Source: Pseudomonadota bacterium (GTDB lineage: Bacteria; Pseudomonadota; Alphaproteobacteria; Rhizobiales; Devosiaceae). From it: a DNA stretch of 9,790 nt. The stretch is from NCBI GenBank assembly GCA_023415605.1, contig JAEZKB010000342.1, positions 1 through 9,790 on the forward strand, in the 5' to 3' direction. Below, one piece after another: positions 1-5,614 of the stretch. A model generated the notes under the pieces. It saw nothing but the letters and a program-made list of their open reading frames with translations. It searched no databases and was not told the DNA's origin. Within the stretch, counting starts at the first letter, position 1. The number at the start of each line of letters is the position of its first letter. Made by a program: the position numbers and the translations under genes.

Positions 1-1
1 G

Positions 2-712
2 ACCGGCGGCGTCGGCCGCCGCGCCGATCTCGACCTTGCCGTGTCGAAGGCGACGAACTTCCCCATCGTGGTGCCCACCGGCAATTATCGCGAGCCCTGG
101 ATTCCCGACTGGGTCGCCCAGGCCACCGAAGCCGACCTCGAATCTTGGATGGTGCGCGAACTCGAACAACGCTTCGACGAGGCCGACTACCGGGCGGGCT
201 GGATCAAGATTTCGGCGGGCGACGACGGCAACACTCCGCTCGAGGAGCGCATCCTGCGCGCGGCGGCGCGCGCCGGCAAGCGCACCGGCGCAATCATCGG
301 CAGCCACACGATCAAGGGCCGTGTTGTCATGGACCAGCTCGACATCGTCGAGGCGGAGGGCTACCGCGCCGACCGCTTCATTTCGATTCATACTCAAGCC
401 GAGCAGGATTTCGGGCTCCACCTCGCGGTGGCAGAGCGGGGCGCCTGGATCGAATATGACAATCTCGGCACCGGGCCGGACGAGGACCACATCGCGCGCA
501 TCCTCAAGGTGCTGGCGGCCGGCAAGGGCAAGCAGTTGCTCCTCAGCCACGACCGCGGCTGGTATGACCCGGCGCTGCCGGGCGGTGGCACGCCCAAGCC
601 CTACACGCACCTGTCACTGGAAATACTGCCAAGACTTCGCGCTGCCGGCGTCACCGATGCGCAGATCCTGCAGTTGACCCATGCCAATCCATTCGAGGCC
701 TATGCCCGATAG
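2..712 (+). CDS. Phosphotriesterase-family metal-dependent hydrolase, 5'-truncated
   Basis: This is the C-terminal part of a TIM-barrel amidohydrolase of the phosphotriesterase (PTE) family, which includes lactonases and esterases using a two-metal centre. The open frame runs from the left edge with no stop. A GTG at 41 exists, but the thirteen codons before it (TGGVGRRADLDLA) read as natural family sequence, so the true start is outside. The expected metal-site residues visible are the bridging Lys in WIK (206-208), His in SHT (305-307), His in IHT (389-391) and Asp in SHDRGW (551-553). The N-terminal HxH pair would lie upstream of the window. The C-terminal THANPFEAYAR resembles the usual family ending (N-P-x-x-x-F/A). 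The substrate cannot be told from sequence; lactonase or aryl-ester hydrolase are both open. No clear terminator follows within the 190 bp before the next gene. Confidence 0.85.
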   Translation, partial: TGGVGRRADLDLAVSKATNFPIVVPTGNYREPWIPDWVAQATEADLESWMVRELEQRFDEADYRAGWIKISAGDDGNTPLEERILRAAARAGKRTGAIIGSHTIKGRVVMDQLDIVEAEGYRADRFISIHTQAEQDFGLHLAVAERGAWIEYDNLGTGPDEDHIARILKVLAAGKGKQLLLSHDRGWYDPALPGGGTPKPYTHLSLEILPRLRAAGVTDAQILQLTHANPFEAYAR

Positions 713-902
713 CCGGCTGTCGACGCTGCTCGGCGAGAAAACCGCTGGGCACAAAAGCCGGAGACATTTCAAGAGGGTGGCGGTGATCGCCATCCTGAAC
801 CTTGACTAAACGGCGAGTTCACCGCCGGGCCAACCGTGCGCCCGTATCTGTCCGGCCAACGAAGCGACGGCCTGTTGCCGCGCTCACATTCAGGACAGAA
901 CA

Positions 903-1280
903 ATGACCAAGACCAAGATCACCCTCGCCCTTCTCGCTCTCGTTGCCGGCCTTGCCGGTGCTGCCTCGGTTCATGCCGGTGAAGGCGCCTACCAGGTTGG
1001 CTCCTCGGCCTTCACCGACCGTTGCCTCGACAATGGCGGCGACATGCTGCTGACCGAGACCGGCAAGGGTTGCGACCTCGGCTTCACGCTGATCGACTGC
1101 AAGTTCCTCGGCGCTGAAACCACCTGCGAATGGGACGGCCCGCAGAACCAACGCGAAGTGAGCCGTGTGCTCGGCGCCGCGGTTGCCGAGTCGATTGCGA
1201 CCGAAGGTGGCAAGTCGGGCTCGGGCAAGAAGAAGGTGTTCTGGAACCCGGACATCATCGACATTCTCATCAACCCGTAA
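903..1280 (+). CDS. Small secreted four-cysteine protein, function unknown
   Basis: The 125-residue product starts with a typical Sec signal peptide: Lys3 and Lys5, a Leu/Ala-rich core at residues 8-22, and a likely cut after VHA at residue 25. The mature protein of about 100 residues has exactly four cysteines (41, 57, 66, 75), which fits two disulfide bonds in the periplasm. It ends in a Lys/Gly-rich linker (about 104-111) and a hydrophobic WNPDIIDILINP tail. I do not recognise a family. The ATG is preceded by a weak purine stretch (AGGAC, 892-896). The gene stands alone, with 190 bp upstream and its own terminator downstream. Codon use and signal peptide make this strand much more credible than the overlapping reverse frame at 819-1298. 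Confidence 0.8.
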   Translation: MTKTKITLALLALVAGLAGAASVHAGEGAYQVGSSAFTDRCLDNGGDMLLTETGKGCDLGFTLIDCKFLGAETTCEWDGPQNQREVSRVLGAAVAESIATEGGKSGSGKKKVFWNPDIIDILINP

Positions 1281-1301
1281 TCGGCGTCGGTCGATCACAG
1301 C

Positions 1302-1337
1302 ACTCCCGGATGCTGAGGCATCCGGGAGTTTTGCTTT
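1302..1337 (+). terminator. Rho-independent terminator of the small secreted protein gene
   Basis: A perfect 12-bp inverted repeat, ACTCCCGGATGC (1302-1313) and GCATCCGGGAGT (1318-1329), encloses a TGAG loop and is followed by TTTTGCTTT. It sits 21 bp after the stop of the 903-1280 gene. The reverse gene that converges here ends at 1340, only 3 bp away. On that strand the hairpin is followed by GCTGTGAT, with no T-run, so it should act mainly on the plus strand. Confidence 0.88.
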
Positions 1338-1339
1338 GC

Positions 1340-1795
1340 CTAGCTCATCGCTCGCCGCAGCGGGAGGAAGACAGGTGTCAGGAACCCGGTGTGAATGTTG
1401 GACCAGAAGTGGTCCCGCAGCACCAATGGAAAGACGAGGCCGGAGGGCAGGGCATCCTGCTCGAACCAGCCGGCTTCGACGATCGACTCGCCATCGGCCG
1501 GATTGGAGCCCGTATCGATCTCACCGGACACATAGTCGGCAAGGAACCAGAACTTGAGGTAGCGGGTGGTCACATCCACCAGCTCCTCTATGTAGGCAAT
1601 TCGACCAGCCCGGACGGTCAGGCCGGTTTCCTCGAAGGTTTCTCGTTCCGCCGCCTCGGCAAGAGGTTCCTCCCCCTCGACACCTCCGCCAGGACCGACC
1701 CAGAAATCGTGCACCGCTGGCCGCACATGATGCACGAGCAAGACCTTGCCGTCGCGCAAAGTCAGGGTGCCGGCAGAAATGCGGTGGCTCATCAT
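1340..1795 (-). CDS. Nudix hydrolase
   Basis: The 151-residue product is a single-domain Nudix hydrolase, the family that cleaves a nucleoside diphosphate linked to another moiety with Mg2+ or Mn2+. The Nudix box is complete at residues 37-59: G37, five residues, E43, seven residues, then RETFEETGL with R51, E52, E55, E56 and G58. One mild departure is Thr53 at the usually hydrophobic position after RE. Tyr/Phe-rich strands after the box (RYLKFWFLADY) are typical of the fold. The substrate cannot be read from sequence. Its ATG at 1795 overlaps the cupin stop as ATGA (1795-1792), and a second ATG follows directly, so translation is probably coupled to the cupin. It is the last gene of the comM unit. 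A role in cleaning damaged nucleotides would fit an SOS-type operon, but that is inference. Confidence 0.92.
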   Translation of the reverse strand: MMSHRISAGTLTLRDGKVLLVHHVRPAVHDFWVGPGGGVEGEEPLAEAAERETFEETGLTVRAGRIAYIEELVDVTTRYLKFWFLADYVSGEIDTGSNPADGESIVEAGWFEQDALPSGLVFPLVLRDHFWSNIHTGFLTPVFLPLRRAMS

Positions 1796-2217
1796 GTGCG
1801 GACCGGCCCGAAAGTCTCGTCCGGATAGTGGATCGTTTCCTCACCCGGCCGCCGCGAGCCGACCACGAGGTATCTGGTGGCCTGTTCGGACCGGTTCTGA
1901 AGATGATGGCCATTAGCCTCACCGGCCGGGAAGGCGGCGAAATCGCCGGCACCGAGCACATGCGGGCCGTTGTTATCAACCAGCGTCACCACGCCGTCGA
2001 GGACATAGATGAACTCGTCTTCTTCTTCGTGCCAGTGCCGGAGCGAGGACCATGCGCCTGGCTGCAGGGTCACCTGGTTGACACCGAACTGGTTCAAGCC
2101 AAGCGGCTTCGAAAGACGCAGCTCGCGCATGCCGGAAAACTTATCGGGGTAAATCTTGCCATCGTAGTTGAGGACATCGGTGGCGGGCGCGGTTTGAACA
2201 GAGCCGATCCGCGTCAT
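1792..2217 (-). CDS. Single-domain cupin protein
   Basis: This is a 141-residue single-domain cupin (a small beta-barrel). Cupin motif 1 is at residues 61-75: H61, W, H63, four residues, E68, six residues, G75. Motif 2 is at about 91-108: G91, P97, G99, His104/His105 and N108. The three His and one Glu expected to bind a divalent metal are all present, so it is probably metal-bound. Small cupins of this kind may be isomerases, dioxygenases or simple binding proteins, and the reaction cannot be assigned. There is no signal peptide, so it is cytoplasmic. The ATG follows the comM stop with no gap (TGAATG), with a GGAG ribosome site (2226-2229) eight bases upstream inside the comM 3' end. Its stop overlaps the Nudix start. 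Confidence 0.9.
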   Translation of the reverse strand: MTRIGSVQTAPATDVLNYDGKIYPDKFSGMRELRLSKPLGLNQFGVNQVTLQPGAWSSLRHWHEEEDEFIYVLDGVVTLVDNNGPHVLGAGDFAAFPAGEANGHHLQNRSEQATRYLVVGSRRPGEETIHYPDETFGPVRT

Positions 2218-3738
2218 TCAAGCCGCTCCAAAATTGAGACGGTAGCTCAGCGCCTCGGCGATATGCGGGCGAGCGACCTTTTCCGCGCCGGCAAGGTCGG
2301 CGAGGGTCCGGGCGACCTTGAGCACGCGATGGTAGGCGCGAGCGGAGAGGTTGAAGCGCTCGGCAGCCTGAAGCAGCAGCGACTGGCTCTCCTTGTCCGG
2401 ATTGACTACGGCTTCGATGAGAGTGGAGCCGGCGGCGGCGTTGGTGAACACCTCCGGATGGCCGCGCTCAATATAGCGCTGGCGCTGCGTTTCGCGCGCC
2501 CGTTCCACCCGGTCGGCGACGGCGCTGGAGGGTTCGGCGCGGGCCGGGCCGATCATATCGGCGGCGGAGACGGCCGGCACGTCGATGCGCAGATCGATGC
2601 GATCGAGGAATGGTCCGGAGACCCGGCTCTGGTAATCGGCAGCGCAGGCGGCGCCGCGGCGGCAGACATGGCCAGGGGTGCCGGCCAGCCCGCACTTGCA
2701 GGGGTTCATCGCGGCGACGAGCTGGAAGCGGGCTGGGAAGGTAACCCGCGCATTGGCACGGGCGATGATTGTTTCGCCCGTCTCCATCGGCTGGCGCAGG
2801 CTATCGAGTACGGAGGGGGTAAACTCCGGCAGCTCATCGAGGAACAGCACCCCGTTATGCGCCAAACTCGCCTCGCCCGGCCGGATCTTCAGTCCGCCGC
2901 CGACCAGCGCCGCCATGGAGGCCGAATGGTGCGGCTGACGGAACGGGCGCCGGTCGGACAGCGCCCCATCGGCCAGTTCGCCGGCGATGGACTGGATCAT
3001 CGACACATCGAGCAGTTCGCGCGGGCTCAGCGGCGGCAGGATCGATGGCAGCCGCGAGGCCAGCATGGATTTGCCGGCGCCGGGTGGGCCGACCATCAAA
3101 AGGTTATGGCCGCCGGCTGCAGCGACTTCGAGAGCGCGGCGCGCGACTTCCTGGCCGCGCACTTCCGACAGATCGGGCAGGCCGGCCTGCTCGAGCCGGC
3201 GCCTGGCCTCAGGGCGGCTGCAGAGCTGATAGCCGCCCAGATGGTTGACCAGGGCGAGGAGGCTCTGCGGCGCGATGATCTCGATATCGTCGCCGGCCCA
3301 GGCGGCCTCGGGACCTGCGGCCTCGGCGCAGATGATGCCGAGATCGCGCGCGGCGGCGGCAATGGCGGCGGGGAGGACGCCCGGCGTCGCGGCCAGCCGG
3401 CCATCGAGCGCCAGTTCGCCGACCGCCATGTAGCCATCGAGCGCATCTGACGGGATGGCGCCGAGCGCCGCCATCAAGCCCAGTGCAATCGGCAGATCGT
3501 AGTGACTGCCCTCCTTGGGCAGGTCGGCCGGGGCGAGATTGACGGTGATGCGCTTGGGCGGCAACGACAGCCCGGATGCGTAGAGAGCGGCATGGACCCG
3601 CTCACTGGATTCTTTGACAGCCTTATCAGGCAGGCCGACCAGCAAAAACTTCGGCTGCCCCGGCGCAATCTGCACCTGCACGTCGACGGGCACGGCCTCA
3701 ATGCCCTGGAACGCCACTGTCTGGACCCGGGTGACCAT
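2218..3738 (-). CDS. comM: ComM/YifB-family Mg-chelatase-like AAA+ ATPase
   Basis: The 506-residue product matches the usual length and architecture of ComM (YifB). This family acts as a hexameric branch-migration helicase that helps integrate single-stranded DNA during natural transformation. The N-terminal Lon-like domain carries NLAPADLPKEG (about 67-77). The AAA+ core has Walker A GPPGAGKS (217-224), Walker B GVLFLDEL (296-303) and a PFLDRIDL stretch (about 376-383). A four-cysteine cluster (C347, C349, C359, C365) begins at NPCKCG. The C-terminal Mg_chelatase_C region contains LSARAYHRVLKVARTLADL. I place the start at ATG 3738 (MVTRVQTVAFQG, the usual family beginning), with GGGGA about nine bases upstream. 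A TTG at 3753 would add five residues. It is the first gene of the comM-cupin-Nudix unit and has a LexA-type operator upstream. Absence of visible com genes here says nothing about competence. Confidence 0.95.
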   Translation of the reverse strand: MVTRVQTVAFQGIEAVPVDVQVQIAPGQPKFLLVGLPDKAVKESSERVHAALYASGLSLPPKRITVNLAPADLPKEGSHYDLPIALGLMAALGAIPSDALDGYMAVGELALDGRLAATPGVLPAAIAAAARDLGIICAEAAGPEAAWAGDDIEIIAPQSLLALVNHLGGYQLCSRPEARRRLEQAGLPDLSEVRGQEVARRALEVAAAGGHNLLMVGPPGAGKSMLASRLPSILPPLSPRELLDVSMIQSIAGELADGALSDRRPFRQPHHSASMAALVGGGLKIRPGEASLAHNGVLFLDELPEFTPSVLDSLRQPMETGETIIARANARVTFPARFQLVAAMNPCKCGLAGTPGHVCRRGAACAADYQSRVSGPFLDRIDLRIDVPAVSAADMIGPARAEPSSAVADRVERARETQRQRYIERGHPEVFTNAAAGSTLIEAVVNPDKESQSLLLQAAERFNLSARAYHRVLKVARTLADLAGAEKVARPHIAEALSYRLNFGAA

Positions 3739-3762
3739 ACGCAGTTTCCCCAACCGCAGGCC

Positions 3763-3791
3763 ACGCTAGCAGGCTCTATTGTTCCTCACAA
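3763..3791 (-). promoter_or_regulatory. Candidate comM promoter (-35/-10)
   Basis: On the minus strand, TTGTGA (3791-3786) and TAGCGT (3768-3763) are separated by 17 bp and lie 25-53 bp before the comM ATG. The matches to TTGACA/TATAAT are partial (4/6 and 3/6). What supports the call is the correct spacing and the position directly beside the LexA half-sites, so bound LexA would cover the -35. Confidence 0.4.
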
Positions 3792-3806
3792 GAACATTTC
3801 GGGAAC
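3781..3806 (-). promoter_or_regulatory. LexA (SOS) operator upstream of comM
   Basis: Three GTTC/GAAC half-sites lie at exact 11-bp steps: GTTC at 3781, GAAC at 3792 and GAAC at 3803. Read toward comM, the last two form GTTCCCGAAATGTTC (3806-3792). This is a perfect match to the direct repeat GTTC-N7-GTTC, the LexA box of Alphaproteobacteria. The third half-site (GTTC-N7-GAAC, 3781-3795) makes an additional inverted pair. The box ends 54 bp before the comM start and abuts a candidate -35 element. From memory, comM is among the genes often reported under LexA control in this class, which agrees with the match. Effects on the divergent FecR gene, about 100 bp away, are less likely. Confidence 0.8.
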
Positions 3807-3906
3807 GATCAGATGTACATGATAATCGATGCTGTCTTCCTGCATTAACGGCTGGGCGACCTTGGTCCACCTGTACGGATCGGCGCATAGTCCCTATTAA
3901 TCCAGC

Positions 3907-4914
3907 ATGTCCTTCCCCTCGCGCCGTGCTTTTCGACTGTGCCGGATTGCCCTCGTTGCCAGCGCAGCGATGCTGTTATCGGCCGGGATGGCGCTGGCGG
4001 GCAGCTGGTCGGCCACCGAAGTGCGCGGGACGGTGCTGTCGCTGATCGGCGACAAGTGGGAAGATGTGGTTAGCAACCAGGTCTTTCCCGGCAATGTCGT
4101 CATCCGCACGTTGGGCACCGGCAGGATCACTCTTGCGGGTGGCGGCGTCGGCGTAGGCCTGGGCGGCAATGCGGCGGTGGAAATCGTCGAGGCGGGCAGC
4201 AGCTATGCGATGCGCCAGTATGCCGGCGCCTTGACGGTGGTCGCGGATGCTGCCCATCCGGTGACCATCGAGGTGCCGAATGGGCGCGTTTCGCTCGTCG
4301 CCGGCGAGATTCAGCTTTCCATCAGCGGCGCGGTGACCCGAGTGGACGTGCGCGAGGGCAATGCGCGGTTCACCGATGTAAGCGGCATCGACACGCCGTT
4401 GGCAGCCGGTCAGTCGGCGCGGGCCGCCGATGCGGGCGTCAGCGTGCGCGATCAGAACGGCCGGCCGGTCGAGGCGGCTCCGGCGAATCAGGGCGTGGGC
4501 GGCGGCAATCCGAATGTCGGACAGGGCAATAACAGCGCCCGAGGCAGCGGGAACGCGACCAGTGGCGCGGGCAACAGTAATGCCGGAGGCGGTAATGCCG
4601 GCGGCTCGAGCAACGGCGGCAACGCCAACTCTGGGGCCGGAAACAGCAATGCTGGAGGCAACGGCAATGGAAATTCTGGCGGCAACGGCAACGACAATGC
4701 GGGTTCTGGAAACAACAATGCCGCCGGCAATGGCGGCGGAAGCGGAGGTTCCGGCGACAGTTCCGGCAACGGCGGCGGCGGTAGCAGCGGAAACGGGAAC
4801 GGCGGTGGCGGTGGCGGCAGCGGTGGCGATGGCGGTGGCAATAACGGAAACGGTGGCAATAACGGGAACAGCAATGGCGGGGGCAACAATGGCAATGGCA
4901 ATAGGGCTAATTGA
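3907..4914 (+). CDS. Exported FecR-domain protein with Gly/Asn-rich tail
   Basis: The 335-residue product has an N-terminal signal peptide: basic residues 6-13, a hydrophobic core at 14-30, and a likely cut after ALA at 31. A FecR-like beta-rich domain follows (about 37-175), with GTVLSLIG, the FPGNVVIRTLGTGRITL stretch, GGNAAVEI and NGRVSLVAGEIQL. The last 140 residues (195-335) are almost only Gly, Asn, Ser, Ala and some Asp, probably disordered. There is no transmembrane helix after the signal, so it should be periplasmic or exported, unlike classical FecR, which spans the inner membrane and controls a sigma factor. No sigma factor or TonB receptor gene is adjacent. A response regulator follows 20 bp downstream. 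No Shine-Dalgarno is visible before the ATG; a TATTAA (3895-3900) just upstream suggests a leaderless or nearly leaderless mRNA. The ligand and role are unknown. Confidence 0.85.
   Translation: MSFPSRRAFRLCRIALVASAAMLLSAGMALAGSWSATEVRGTVLSLIGDKWEDVVSNQVFPGNVVIRTLGTGRITLAGGGVGVGLGGNAAVEIVEAGSSYAMRQYAGALTVVADAAHPVTIEVPNGRVSLVAGEIQLSISGAVTRVDVREGNARFTDVSGIDTPLAAGQSARAADAGVSVRDQNGRPVEAAPANQGVGGGNPNVGQGNNSARGSGNATSGAGNSNAGGGNAGGSSNGGNANSGAGNSNAGGNGNGNSGGNGNDNAGSGNNNAAGNGGGSGGSGDSSGNGGGGSSGNGNGGGGGGSGGDGGGNNGNGGNNGNSNGGGNNGNGNRAN
4489..4911 (+). repeat. Low-complexity Gly/Asn/Ser-coding tract
   Basis: This stretch encodes the FecR-protein tail and is built mostly from GGN and AAY/AGY codons. It includes an exact ten-residue repeat, SGAGNSNAGG, at residues 219-228 (4561-4590) and 242-251 (4630-4659). 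The two copies use different synonymous codons at six of ten positions, including AGT versus TCT for the first serine. The long Pro/Leu-rich open frame on the other strand is a by-product of this composition. Confidence 0.85.
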
Positions 4915-4934
4915 GTGACGGAGCTGCCGCACCG

Positions 4935-5612
4935 ATGAGCAAAGTACGTATCGCGTTCGTCGACGATCACCCGACCCTTCTGGCGGGCATGGCGGCGATT
5001 TTTGCCAGCCACGAGGACTATGAGATCGTCGGCACCGGAACATCGGCCGACGAAGCGGTGTTGCTGGCCGAATCCAGCGTGCCGGACGTGATGATCCTCG
5101 ATCTCTCCATGCCCGGCGACGTCAATGCAGCCATCGGCAGGATCACCAAAGCCGCGCCCGCCATCCGGATCATCATCTTCACCGCCTTTGCCAATGTGGA
5201 CCTCGCGCTGCAGGCGCTCGACGTCGGGGCGCATGGCTTCGTGCTCAAGGGCCGGCCGTCATCGGAGCTGTTTTCGGCGATCGAGGCGGTACGGCGGGGC
5301 GAGCTGTTCGTATCGCCGGATTTCGCACCCAAGCTGATGGGTGGGTTCCGCAACCGCTCGCAGCGAAAGCGCGAGCTGCAATCGGCCCGTCTATCGCCGC
5401 GCGAACTGCAGATCGTTGATTGCCTGCTGGAGGGGAAATCCAACAAGGAAATCGCCAATACGCTGGAACTGAGCGAGAAAACGATCAAGCATTACATGAC
5501 CAACCTGATGACAAAGCTCAGGGTCAAGAGCCGGCTCGAAGTGGTGCTGGCTGCCAAATCCGCCCCCAATCTTACCGAGGCTCCGGGCGAGGATCAGCCG
5601 CCCATCAAGTGA
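4935..5612 (+). CDS. NarL/FixJ-family response regulator
   Basis: The 226-residue DNA-binding response regulator has an N-terminal receiver domain (about 3-120) with all key residues: acidic pair D10/D11 in FVDDHP, phospho-acceptor D56 in ILDLSMPG, T83 in IIIFTA and K105 in VLKG. A LuxR-type helix-turn-helix follows (about 150-205), containing LSPRELQIVDCLLEGKSNKEIA and SEKTIKHYMTNLMTKL. ATG 4935 is chosen because MSKVRIAFVDDHP is the normal family beginning; GGAG lies 11 bases upstream. A TTG at 4911 overlapping the FecR stop would add eight residues and is the alternative. It probably forms an operon with the FecR gene. The likely cognate kinase is the convergent gene whose stop lies 2 bp beyond. 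Target genes are unknown. Confidence 0.93.
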   Translation: MSKVRIAFVDDHPTLLAGMAAIFASHEDYEIVGTGTSADEAVLLAESSVPDVMILDLSMPGDVNAAIGRITKAAPAIRIIIFTAFANVDLALQALDVGAHGFVLKGRPSSELFSAIEAVRRGELFVSPDFAPKLMGGFRNRSQRKRELQSARLSPRELQIVDCLLEGKSNKEIANTLELSEKTIKHYMTNLMTKLRVKSRLEVVLAAKSAPNLTEAPGEDQPPIK

Positions 5613-5614
5613 GA

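Noticed and set aside
819..1298. Minus-strand 159-codon frame over the small secreted protein
   Set aside because: The plus-strand frame has a textbook signal peptide and a terminator just after its stop; the reverse frame would run through that terminator hairpin region and has no recognisable features.
1828..3450. Long plus-strand open frame of 540 codons opposite comM and the cupin
   Set aside because: It lies wholly antisense to genes with complete family motifs (Walker A/B, cupin motifs), and its translation has no recognisable domain. It is a by-product of high GC and codon bias.
4561..4911. RTX-type calcium-binding repeats in the Gly/Asn-rich tail
   Set aside because: The GGxGxDxUx nonapeptide is absent; Asp residues are few and the hydrophobic position is missing.
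3976..5234. Long minus-strand open frames over the FecR tail (3976-5043 and 4488-5234), giving Ala/Val- and Pro/Leu-rich proteins
   Set aside because: The composition is the mirror of the Gly/Asn codons on the plus strand, and the plus frame has a signal peptide and FecR domain.
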